DNA of 7,253 nt from Ruminococcaceae bacterium UBA1691 (GTDB taxonomy: Bacteria > Bacillota > Clostridia > Oscillospirales > Acutalibacteraceae), in the NCBI GenBank assembly GCA_002320555.1, contig DCJV01000062.1, forward strand, positions 822-8,074, in the 5' to 3' direction. Under the pieces are notes generated by a model that was given only the letters and a program-made list of their open reading frames with translations, had not been told where the DNA came from and made no database searches. Each line of letters begins with the position of its first letter. Position 1 is the first letter of the stretch. The position numbers were made by a program, and so were the translations under genes. Below, piece after piece: positions 1 to 5,467 of this stretch.

Positions 1-356
1 TTCTGCGCCGTCATCACAAGGTTCCCGGCGGGATCGGTCACCCGGTAATCCCACTCGAGCCAGTCCCCCTCCACCTGCCAGCCGTTGCAGTTGAGCGTAA
101 ATCGGGGCTTGAAGAGAGTGAACTCCTTTTTGATCTGCCCCACGCATTCATCCCCGATATACAGTGCAAACCGCGGCAAAAAGGTCAACACCTCTTCCCG
201 CACAGTGCCGATGTGGGCCCCCGCCTCATTCATAATCTCAAGCTTATGTCCCCAGGCCATACGCCCTTCCACGCTGAAGACCGTATCTCCCGCTTCGTCA
301 TAGATATCGAAGCTGTCAAACCAAGAGAAAAAGCGCTGTTTGAATAAGAGCCGCAT
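1..356 (-). CDS. LURP-one-related (YxjI/DUF567-like) family protein, partial
   Basis: The first 118 residues of a protein that continues past the left edge of the window. It begins MRLLFKQRFFSWFDSF and shows the short alternating beta-strand pattern of the LURP-one-related (LOR) family: FDIYDEAGDTVFSVEG, then WGHKLEIMNEAG, then VLTFLPRFALYIGDE and KKEFTLFKPRF. Family members fold as a tubby-like beta barrel around a helix; their biochemical function in bacteria is not established, with membrane or phosphoinositide-type binding suggested only by fold similarity. Members are usually around 160-170 residues, so about 50 should lie outside the window. The start at 356 is fixed by an AAAGGAG ribosome binding site a few bases upstream. 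It follows the HD-hydrolase remnant by 55 nt on the same strand and may be the last gene of the trmO operon. Family call is fairly sure from the strand pattern; function unknown. Confidence 0.8.
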   Translation of the reverse strand, partial: MRLLFKQRFFSWFDSFDIYDEAGDTVFSVEGRMAWGHKLEIMNEAGAHIGTVREEVLTFLPRFALYIGDECVGQIKKEFTLFKPRFTLNCNGWQVEGDWLEWDYRVTDPAGNLVMTAQ

Positions 357-411
357 AATATCGCTCCTTTTGCTCTGTATGTATCCGCCGCCTTCCATGA
401 TGAACATCAAC

Positions 412-597
412 CTACCCAGCCGTTTTCCGGATTCCGTCCGGAAGATCCTGTTTGGACACGGCGATTAGCTTTGCAAAACTGTGCCCCTTCATAAAATGCT
501 GGATACGTTTGGGATCACCCGTATCGTAGGCGATCATCCCATCGCAGAGAAGGTCGAGCGGGCCTATGATCGTCATCGCTGTGTTTTTTTCATCCAA
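412..597 (-). pseudogene. Truncated HD-domain phosphohydrolase remnant
   Basis: A 61-residue reading frame that matches, from memory, only the N-terminus of small HD-domain hydrolases of Firmicutes: the stretch MIAYDTGDPKRIQHFMKGHS followed by FAKLIAV corresponds to the helix containing the first metal-binding His of that family. In intact relatives the chain continues through a segment like ILETAALVHDIGI, which supplies the HD pair. Here it runs IRKTAG and stops at 412-414, and neither other minus frame of the next 55 nt restores an HD motif. The catalytic domain is therefore missing and the gene is probably non-functional. The frame opens with TTG at 597, overlapping the transporter stop by 8 nt; a better-spaced ATG at 593 lies in another frame and closes after six codons, across a run of seven A residues. 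An internal start at 576 is possible. A functional micro-protein cannot be excluded. Confidence 0.6.
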
Positions 598-1927
598 TCC
601 CTTTGTATATAAAGCCCAAAACTAAGATCAAAACGGTCAACGGCACATAGACAAATTTTGCAACCCATCCAAATGCAGCCGAGAGCGGCCGTTTCCGCCC
701 GATCTGCAGCTCTTGCCGAATTTTGCCCCAGCCCAACACATAATAAATCGAAACTGCTCCCAGCACTGCACCGATGGGCACAATCACAATCGTGATAAAA
801 TCCAGCCAGCCGCCCACCTTCGGCTCCGCCTCTAGGAACAATCCGGCCGCCAGCGTAATGCCCGAGCAGATGAGCACCGCCGGCTTGCGACCAAGGCCGA
901 AATGGCTCTGCCAGCTTTCCGTGACGGCCTCAAACATATTGATGAGCGACGTGATCCCCGCAAAGGCCACAGAAAGGAAGAAAAAGATGGCAAACTCCTG
1001 GCCGAAGGGCATTTTCTGAAACACCGTCGGCAGTGCGATAAACATCAGGGAGGGGCCGCGTGTAACATCCACGCCGAAGGCAAACACGGCAGGCATGATC
1101 GCAAGCCCGGAGAGCAACGCAGCGAGCGTATCAAACAGCGCCGTACGCAGGGAGGCCTTTGGGATATCGGCGCTTTTCTCCAGGTAAGCGCCATAGACGA
1201 TCATCCCGGAGCCGGTGATCGACAGAGAGAAAAATGCCTGCCCCATCGCCATCACCCAGGTATCCACCCGCAAAAGTGCTTTCCACTCTGGGAGAAAGAG
1301 AAACTTGTAGCCCTCCGATGCGCCGGGCAGAAACGCCACCCATACTGCCAAAATCAAGAACAGGAGAAAAAACAGGGGCATCATCACCCGGCTTACCTTT
1401 TCAATTCCCTTTGTCACGCCGAACATCAGCACCAAGCAGACCAGCACCACGATAATCACATGCCAGGGAATGCTCCCGAAATTGCCGGAGGCCTGATGAA
1501 AATAAACTTCTGCGTCCGTTGTGAGCAACGCTCCCGTTACAGAGCCCGCCAGGCTGCGCAGCACCCAGCCAAGGATGACCGCATAGCCGATCGCGATGCC
1601 AAGGGAGCCCAGCAAAGGGATCCAGCTCAGCACAGTCCCAATTTTTTTCTTCCCCCTACTTGCAAAGCAGTATTCATAAGAACCGATCGTTCCTGTGCGG
1701 GCAAGGCGCCCGATGCTGAATTCGCCTGAGAGCCCCACCCAGCCGAATAAAAAGGTAAACAGCAGATAGGGAATCAAAAACGCTGCGCCTCCGTACTGCC
1801 CAACCCGATACGGGAACATCCAGATATTGCCGAGCCCAACGGCTGAACCGACGCAAGCGATGACAAAGCCCAGCGAGGAGCTGAATTTTCCATTGCGGTG
1901 GCTGTTGTTTGCGATATTGTCATTCAT
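590..1927 (-). CDS. SNF-family sodium-dependent transporter (NSS/LeuT fold)
   Basis: A 445-residue integral membrane protein of the neurotransmitter:sodium symporter family, which imports amino acids or related amines using the sodium gradient. Helix 1 carries the hallmark unwound segment GSAVGLGNIW (residues 27-36), followed by MFPYRVGQYGG. Helix 6 carries the substrate-site stretch AFFSLSITGSG (231-241), and helix 8 carries FAGITSLINMFEAV (322-335), which in this family contributes sodium-binding residues. The short C-terminus suggests about eleven helices, as in bacterial MhsT/Tyt1-type members. The position equivalent to the extracellular gate Arg of LeuT (WRFP) is Met here (WMFP), as I recall for the Tyt1-like branch, so an aromatic or branched amino acid is a guess for the substrate. 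The start at 1927 is preferred to an in-frame ATG at 1981 because AGTGAGG lies 8 nt upstream and it begins 10 nt after the trmO stop. Its stop overlaps the HD remnant. Confidence 0.93.
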   Translation of the reverse strand: MNDNIANNSHRNGKFSSSLGFVIACVGSAVGLGNIWMFPYRVGQYGGAAFLIPYLLFTFLFGWVGLSGEFSIGRLARTGTIGSYEYCFASRGKKKIGTVLSWIPLLGSLGIAIGYAVILGWVLRSLAGSVTGALLTTDAEVYFHQASGNFGSIPWHVIIVVLVCLVLMFGVTKGIEKVSRVMMPLFFLLFLILAVWVAFLPGASEGYKFLFLPEWKALLRVDTWVMAMGQAFFSLSITGSGMIVYGAYLEKSADIPKASLRTALFDTLAALLSGLAIMPAVFAFGVDVTRGPSLMFIALPTVFQKMPFGQEFAIFFFLSVAFAGITSLINMFEAVTESWQSHFGLGRKPAVLICSGITLAAGLFLEAEPKVGGWLDFITIVIVPIGAVLGAVSIYYVLGWGKIRQELQIGRKRPLSAAFGWVAKFVYVPLTVLILVLGFIYKGIG

Positions 1928-1937
1928 CCAAAAAACC

Positions 1938-2681
1938 TCACTTCCCGGCTTCCCGCCGGAACGATATTTTTTCCTTCCCACTTTCTAACTGCGCAGGACC
2001 TGCGACCTGCAGGACGGTCAGCACACTTCCCCGCACGCAAAATTTTACTTCAAGGCCCGCGAATGCCATCCCATAGATCCGCTGCGGGTCCTTATGGTAA
2101 GACGGGCGCGGGTCCTGTGCCAACACACCGATAAGCGCCCGCCTGTGCCTCTCTGGAACCCGATCCAGCAGGGCAGGGGGAAAGTCCACCTGTAAATGTA
2201 CACCCCGCTTTTGCTCGGCAAAGCCTCCGCTTGCCAACGGATGGCTATCTGCAAAGGGAAGGTAGGGCTTGATATCCAGAATCGGCGTACCGTCCATCAG
2301 GTCTGCTCCAGACACCAGCAGCACAGGCCCCAGCTTTTCGTCCTGCCGGACACCGTCCAGCCGGACGGCGGAAAGGCCGATCGGATTTGGGCGAAATGGA
2401 GAGCGTGTCGCAAACACGCCCATCCGGGTATTCCCACCTAGGCGTGGCGGCCGCACGGTTGGTGACCAGCCGCTCTGCGCAGCCTCGGAGAACAGCCAGA
2501 TCAGCCAGATATGCGAGAACCCCTCCAGCCCCCGCAGCGCCTGGGGGATACGGTATTCCGGTTCAAACACAATCGCAGCCTTCAGCTCCTCCACCAGCCC
2601 GCTCTGACGTGGAATGCCGAATTTTGCAGGAAAGTCACTACGGATATGGGCGACGATTTTCATGGCAGGGATGGAGTCCAT
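1938..2681 (-). CDS. trmO: tRNA (N6-threonylcarbamoyladenosine-37) methyltransferase TrmO
   Basis: A 247-residue protein of the TsaA/YaeB/TrmO family, which uses S-adenosylmethionine to N6-methylate t6A at position 37 of certain tRNAs, fine-tuning decoding. The family signature is clear: LRGLEGFSHIWLIWLF (residues about 49-64), then RPPRLGGN, then RMGVFATRSPFRPNPIGLSA (85-104), the S-adenosylmethionine-binding beta-barrel hallmark, then DLMDGTPILDIKPYLPFAD. A C-terminal domain with DPRPSYHKDPQRIYGMAF matches the longer E. coli YaeB form (about 235 residues) rather than the minimal domain. The start at 2681 is chosen because GAGGTG lies 6 nt upstream; upstream in-frame codons to 2783 have no such site and do not resemble the family, and the ATG at 2663 lacks a ribosome binding site. 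It is the first intact gene after the AT-rich defence block and leads the trmO-transporter operon. Confidence 0.95.
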   Translation of the reverse strand: MDSIPAMKIVAHIRSDFPAKFGIPRQSGLVEELKAAIVFEPEYRIPQALRGLEGFSHIWLIWLFSEAAQSGWSPTVRPPRLGGNTRMGVFATRSPFRPNPIGLSAVRLDGVRQDEKLGPVLLVSGADLMDGTPILDIKPYLPFADSHPLASGGFAEQKRGVHLQVDFPPALLDRVPERHRRALIGVLAQDPRPSYHKDPQRIYGMAFAGLEVKFCVRGSVLTVLQVAGPAQLESGKEKISFRREAGK

Positions 2682-2736
2682 TTTGCGCACCTCATTGATC
2701 GAATGTGTTATTGTTGCAGTGTTTTCAGTACAGTAA

Positions 2737-2765
2737 TTTTTATCTGTTAAAAAGGCTCTTTCCAA
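2737..2765 (-). promoter_or_regulatory. Possible sigma-A promoter for trmO
   Basis: On the minus strand, TTGGAA (2760-2765) and TAAAAA (2737-2742) are separated by 17 nt, each matching the consensus at four of six positions. Transcription would begin near 2730, giving a leader of about 50 nt to the trmO start. The site lies between the displaced rlmD end and trmO, so it would belong to the original backbone. Weak match in AT-rich DNA. Confidence 0.3.
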
Positions 2766-2775
2766 AAATCTCTGT

Positions 2776-2823
2776 CTAAGCACGCTGCTCTAGCAGTGCA
2801 ACCGCCTCGGCGTGAGTACCAAA
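2776..2823 (-). pseudogene. Putative displaced native 3' end of rlmD
   Basis: Read on the minus strand this pocket encodes FGTHAEAVALLEQRA and a TAG stop (2776-2778), with a TAA directly upstream in frame (2824-2826). It has no start and no ribosome binding site. The residues align with the end of the RlmD catalytic domain, TGHVEMVVLL, with H, E, V, L and L conserved, and the DNA matches as an imperfect direct repeat. RlmD-type proteins often end shortly after this point, so the fragment looks like the original gene end separated from its body by the AT-rich block. The Thr sits one residue closer to the His than in RlmD proper, and the match is short, so coincidence is not excluded. Confidence 0.45.
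2792..2814 (-). repeat. Direct repeat, distal copy (att-like)
   Basis: Matches 5788-5810 in the same orientation at 17 of 23 positions. The core (2792-2808) has the pattern GAGnnGGTTGnACTGCT, 14 of 17 identical, and its three differences are all transitions. It falls inside the displaced rlmD end. Together the two copies bracket the AT-rich defence block, as expected for a duplicated integration target that has since drifted, or for a retained old gene end. Confidence 0.45.
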
Positions 2824-2897
2824 TTAGAACATATCCCCACAAAATCATGGAAATATGGGCAATATTTCTGCAGCACGAATACTGTCCATACATCACT

Positions 2898-2909
2898 TTT
2901 CCCACAAAA
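2898..2909 (+). repeat. Inverted repeat TTTCCCACAAAA, copy 1
   Basis: This 12-nt sequence recurs exactly, inverted, at 5777-5788, so one copy lies near each edge of the AT-rich block. The partial sequence CCCACAAAAT also occurs again at 2836-2845. The rightmost copy sits precisely where the acquired tail of RlmD begins. Could be recombination-site arms or chance in AT-rich DNA. Confidence 0.35.
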
Positions 2910-2948
2910 TATAGATTTCATCAATTCAGCACGATCTCTATGCAAAAT

Positions 2949-3980
2949 CTACTCTTCTTTCTCACCACCAATATTCTCTTCCCCTACTTTGCCAGCTTCC
3001 AATGCTTGATATTCCTGATTTAATTCCCGTAACAATTCTTCTTCACTTGGTAAATATAATTTATATTTTGAAGCAAAAATCTGTGTTTCATTTTCAGGTA
3101 ACGTATACTTAACTACAGACTCGCTTTTATCTGCACACAAAACAATACCAATAGGCGGATTGTCTCCATCATTCATAAGTTCTCGCTCATAGTAATGAAC
3201 ATACATCTGCATCTGTCCTAAATCCTGATGTGTTAAGTCCCCAACTTTTAAATCTATCAAAACAAAACATTTTAAAATATAATTATAAAATACAAGGTCA
3301 ATTCTAAAATGGCGTCCATCAAACGATATTCTTTTCTGTCTCGCTACAAATGAAAAGCCTCTGCCAAGTTCCAAAAGGAATTTCTGCAAATGTGTAATTA
3401 ACGCTTGCTCTAAATCACTTTCATAAAAATCGTCATTTGAACCCAAACCCAGAAATTCCAGAACGTATGGATCACGAATAATATCTTCTGGATTCTTCGC
3501 TGGCTCTAATGTCTGTATTTCCTCTGAAACTTGCTCTTTATTTTTACTGGATAATAACCTTTCGTAAAAGAAAGAATTTATCTGACGCTCAAGTTGTCTG
3601 GTACTCCATTGGGATTTTACAGCTTCCTGCATATAAAATTCTCGTGCATTTTTATTTTCTACTTTTATTAAAAGCCTGTAATGTGTCCAGCTTAATTCGT
3701 CACGCAGTGCGTGACTATTTGGAAATGTCAAATAAAACTGCCTCATATACTTCAAATTTGTCACTGTAAAGCCTTTTCCAAAATCCTGAGTCATTTGTTT
3801 TGACAATTCTTTTAGCAAGCTTGTTCCATACTCTGCCTTTTCATTACCGCCCTGTTCTTCAATAATTGATTTTCCAATATTCCAGTAGGCTTCAACCATT
3901 GCAAAATTGGCTGTTTGATAGACTTTATTTCTAGCTGAAATTAGAATTTCTTTGATTTCATTATAAAAAGATGCATTCAT
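2949..3980 (-). CDS. DUF1016/YhcG-family PDDEXK nuclease
   Basis: A 343-residue protein with the two-part layout of the YhcG family. The N-terminal DUF1016 helical domain (about 5-150) contains AYWNIGKSIIEEQ, the GFTVTNLKYMRQFYL segment and the signature LRDELSWTHYRLLIKV (92-107). The C-terminal PDDEXK domain (about 165-315) contains ESDLEQALITHLQKFLLELG, the acidic residue in FRIDLVFYN (D228) and IDLKVGDL with D243-x-K245; this branch has Asp where many members have Glu. That arrangement predicts a metal-dependent DNA nuclease or nickase, with no target known. A charged tail follows. It lies 29 nt after kwaB on the same strand and with similar AT-rich codon use, so it is probably co-transcribed with Kiwa. 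The start at 3980 fits the family N-terminus; an AAAGGG site is 13 nt upstream, rather far. YhcG-type proteins are often found near restriction and other defence genes. Confidence 0.9.
   Translation of the reverse strand: MNASFYNEIKEILISARNKVYQTANFAMVEAYWNIGKSIIEEQGGNEKAEYGTSLLKELSKQMTQDFGKGFTVTNLKYMRQFYLTFPNSHALRDELSWTHYRLLIKVENKNAREFYMQEAVKSQWSTRQLERQINSFFYERLLSSKNKEQVSEEIQTLEPAKNPEDIIRDPYVLEFLGLGSNDDFYESDLEQALITHLQKFLLELGRGFSFVARQKRISFDGRHFRIDLVFYNYILKCFVLIDLKVGDLTHQDLGQMQMYVHYYERELMNDGDNPPIGIVLCADKSESVVKYTLPENETQIFASKYKLYLPSEEELLRELNQEYQALEAGKVGEENIGGEKEE
3699..3715. repeat. Perfect 7-bp inverted repeat inside the nuclease gene
   Basis: GTCACGC and GCGTGAC arms separated by AGT form a perfect hairpin-capable palindrome within the DUF1016 domain (codons for SHALRD). 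It is GC-rich compared with the surrounding AT-rich gene. It may only reflect conserved residues, but it could also be a structured site in DNA or mRNA. Confidence 0.4.
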
Positions 3981-4009
3981 CTTATCAAAATTACCCTTTC
4001 ATTTACAAA

Positions 4010-4897
4010 TTATTTATTAATCTTTCTTTTTGAATTAGCAAGGAATGTATTCTGAGAAAACGGTCCCTTGTATGCCTCTTCATCCAAAAAACCGAGAATA
4101 ACCTTTATCTGTTCCTTGTCATTTGGGATAATAACTTTCTTATTCTCAACCTCAATCGTTATCCCAGCGTCTTTAGCCAATTTTTTGATTTCTGATGCTT
4201 TATAATTTACAAGCACATCAGAATCATTAATCATTGCTATTTTTCTCCTTATCCAAGTATTAGCCGTGTTCTTAAATGCCTCTGTATCTTCAAAAGATAA
4301 TTTATCACTTGTTGTAAATGCTTGAACTTCTTGGTCCGTTGCTGATCTATAATATTCACTCAAATCAAAAATCTGCCGTGCAAAATAGAAAGAAGGAAAT
4401 TGTAATTCTCCTTCTGTATAATAGCAATCTGCCGTATCAGAAATACTTATGCCAAAATTCTTCTCTCTTCTAAATGTATCTTTGGTGAAAAATAAATTTA
4501 CCCAACTTGTAGTAATATATTGTTCTTTGCGAAAACGCTGAAAGGCAACTTGAAATCTTTCAGTATCCTCTGTTTCTGTCCTCTTTCCAACAAATATTGC
4601 TTTAATTTCATAAAACTCCCCATTTTCTTTTTTATATGCAGGCACACCTAAGGGATCTCTTATTGCATCTTTAATTGCATCTGAAAGTTGAAAATTTTCA
4701 ATAGCTAAAAATTCGTCATTATGTGGTTTATAACTACCATCGAATGAAATTTTTGTTTTATCAGAAATTAAATCATCCACTGCACTATCAAACGATAAGC
4801 AAATTTCCTTTTGCGTGTCTGCATCAACTTCAAGTCTATACAATTCATCCAAGTGATTTCCGTTGGCAATAATTATTATTGAACAATTCTCAAACAT
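4010..4897 (-). CDS. kwaB: Kiwa anti-phage protein KwaB (DUF4868)
   Basis: A 295-residue soluble protein recognised as KwaB, the DUF4868 component of the Kiwa defence system. Characteristic features are the mixed N-terminal region with DEFLAIENFQLSD, the central segment EIKAIFVGKRTE, the KNFGISISDTADCYY and FPSFYFARQIFDLSEYY stretches, and the conserved C-terminal section from VLVNYKASEIKKLAKDAGI to the ending GPFSQNTFLANSKRKI. E. coli KwaB is about 315 residues, so this is full length. In published work KwaB is the DNA-binding effector partner of membrane-bound KwaA and blocks phage DNA replication and late transcription. No recognisable nuclease motif is visible here. The start at 4897 is preferred to ATG 4921 because the kwaA end AGAGGAG serves as its ribosome binding site, leaving a 7-nt gap after the kwaA stop. 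Codon use is AT-rich like its neighbours. Confidence 0.9.
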   Translation of the reverse strand: MFENCSIIIIANGNHLDELYRLEVDADTQKEICLSFDSAVDDLISDKTKISFDGSYKPHNDEFLAIENFQLSDAIKDAIRDPLGVPAYKKENGEFYEIKAIFVGKRTETEDTERFQVAFQRFRKEQYITTSWVNLFFTKDTFRREKNFGISISDTADCYYTEGELQFPSFYFARQIFDLSEYYRSATDQEVQAFTTSDKLSFEDTEAFKNTANTWIRRKIAMINDSDVLVNYKASEIKKLAKDAGITIEVENKKVIIPNDKEQIKVILGFLDEEAYKGPFSQNTFLANSKRKINK

Positions 4898-4904
4898 TCT
4901 ATAT

Positions 4905-5432
4905 TTATCTCCTCTCTGCATCTAAAAGCAAAAAATCAAACATTCTATTAACCGTTTTTACATCTTTCGCCTTTCTAATCCTCCTCCGGCTTATCAAAAC
5001 ACATCCTGATATCCCATGTTCACCGCTTACTTGATAAAAATGATATCCTCGCAAAAATAATATTGGATTAGGAATTGCCGTATTGACACATGGTACTGCC
5101 ATAATCAACACTCCACCTATAATAACGCATATTATCAAATTAAAATCCTTAATTACCAAACTTGCAAACGGAAACATATATGTGATTATATACGTGACAA
5201 CCCAACTATCATAAGGAGCTATATCATTTGTTCTTATTATTATGGGTGCAAGATGCCTTTTTCCATACGCAAAGGATATCATAAACAATATAATAAGGGC
5301 GATTCCTATACATATAACAATACATGGAATATCCATTGTTTTTTTTTGACAATACCAGACCAAAGCAAAAATAAAACATAGAGGTGCCATAGCGGACAGA
5401 TTATATATAAGTCGTTGTAATATGTTTCCCAT
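4905..5432 (-). CDS. kwaA: Kiwa anti-phage membrane protein KwaA
   Basis: A 175-residue protein with four predicted membrane segments (about residues 12-27, 34-56, 77-94 and 98-117), then a basic cytosolic tail containing NPILFLRGYHFYQV and a cluster SRRRIRKAKD. Size, four-helix layout, this post-membrane motif and the kwaB partner immediately downstream identify KwaA. In the characterised system KwaA forms a membrane assembly that senses phage infection at the cell envelope and recruits KwaB. Most characterised Kiwa systems are Gram-negative, so a Firmicute copy is of some interest. The start at 5432 has a modest GAGTGGG site upstream and lies 27 nt after the rlmD stop. An extended -10 overlapping that stop could give it its own transcript; read-through from rlmD is also possible. 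Confidence 0.85.
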   Translation of the reverse strand: MGNILQRLIYNLSAMAPLCFIFALVWYCQKKTMDIPCIVICIGIALIILFMISFAYGKRHLAPIIIRTNDIAPYDSWVVTYIITYMFPFASLVIKDFNLIICVIIGGVLIMAVPCVNTAIPNPILFLRGYHFYQVSGEHGISGCVLISRRRIRKAKDVKTVNRMFDFLLLDAERR

Positions 5433-5458
5433 ATATTTAACCCACTCTCTAATAATTT

Positions 5459-5467
5459 ATTATATCA
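5459..5467 (-). promoter_or_regulatory. Extended -10 promoter element for kwaA, overlapping the rlmD stop
   Basis: The minus strand reads TGATATAAT, a perfect extended -10 (TG-n-TATAAT), formed by the last codons of rlmD (GTG ATA TAA) and the next bases. Initiation would fall near 5452, about 20 nt before the kwaA ATG, with its ribosome binding site in the leader. No good -35 exists at 17 nt (TGCGTT), which extended -10 promoters can tolerate. Not tested experimentally. Confidence 0.5.

Larger units (their letters stand above)
2682..2948. other. Gene-free junction between the defence block and the trmO operon
   Basis: A 267-nt stretch without an intact gene. Its right part (2821-2948) is AT-rich like the nuclease gene and has no convincing terminator for that operon, only two copies of CCCACAAAAT (2836-2845, 2901-2910). 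The middle (2776-2823) is a GC-rich pocket that reads as a displaced rlmD 3' end. The left part (2682-2775) is a normal-looking intergenic leader with a possible trmO promoter. The abrupt change in composition near 2820 marks the likely edge of acquired DNA. Confidence 0.6.

Noticed and set aside
902..1729. Long plus-strand open frame of 275 codons
   Set aside because: It lies antisense to the transporter, is rich in His, Gln and Arg as expected of a GC-rich shadow frame, and has no family resemblance.
2783..2798. Hairpin CACTGCT/AGCAGCG as a possible terminator of the defence operon
   Set aside because: The loop is only two bases and no T-run follows on the minus strand; the bases are better explained as part of the displaced rlmD end.
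2836..2934. Two degenerate copies of a CCCACAAAAT ... CAGCACGA unit, as a possible tandem repeat
   Set aside because: The spacing between the two words differs by nine bases (16 and 25) and the intervening sequence does not align.
2796..3023. Plus-strand frame of 75 codons rich in Phe and Ile, resembling a small membrane protein
   Set aside because: It overlaps the end of the nuclease gene antisense, has no convincing ribosome binding site, and its composition follows from AT-rich DNA.
2949..3980. A toxin-antitoxin or restriction-modification reading of the nuclease gene
   Set aside because: No methyltransferase, specificity subunit or small antitoxin partner is present in the block.
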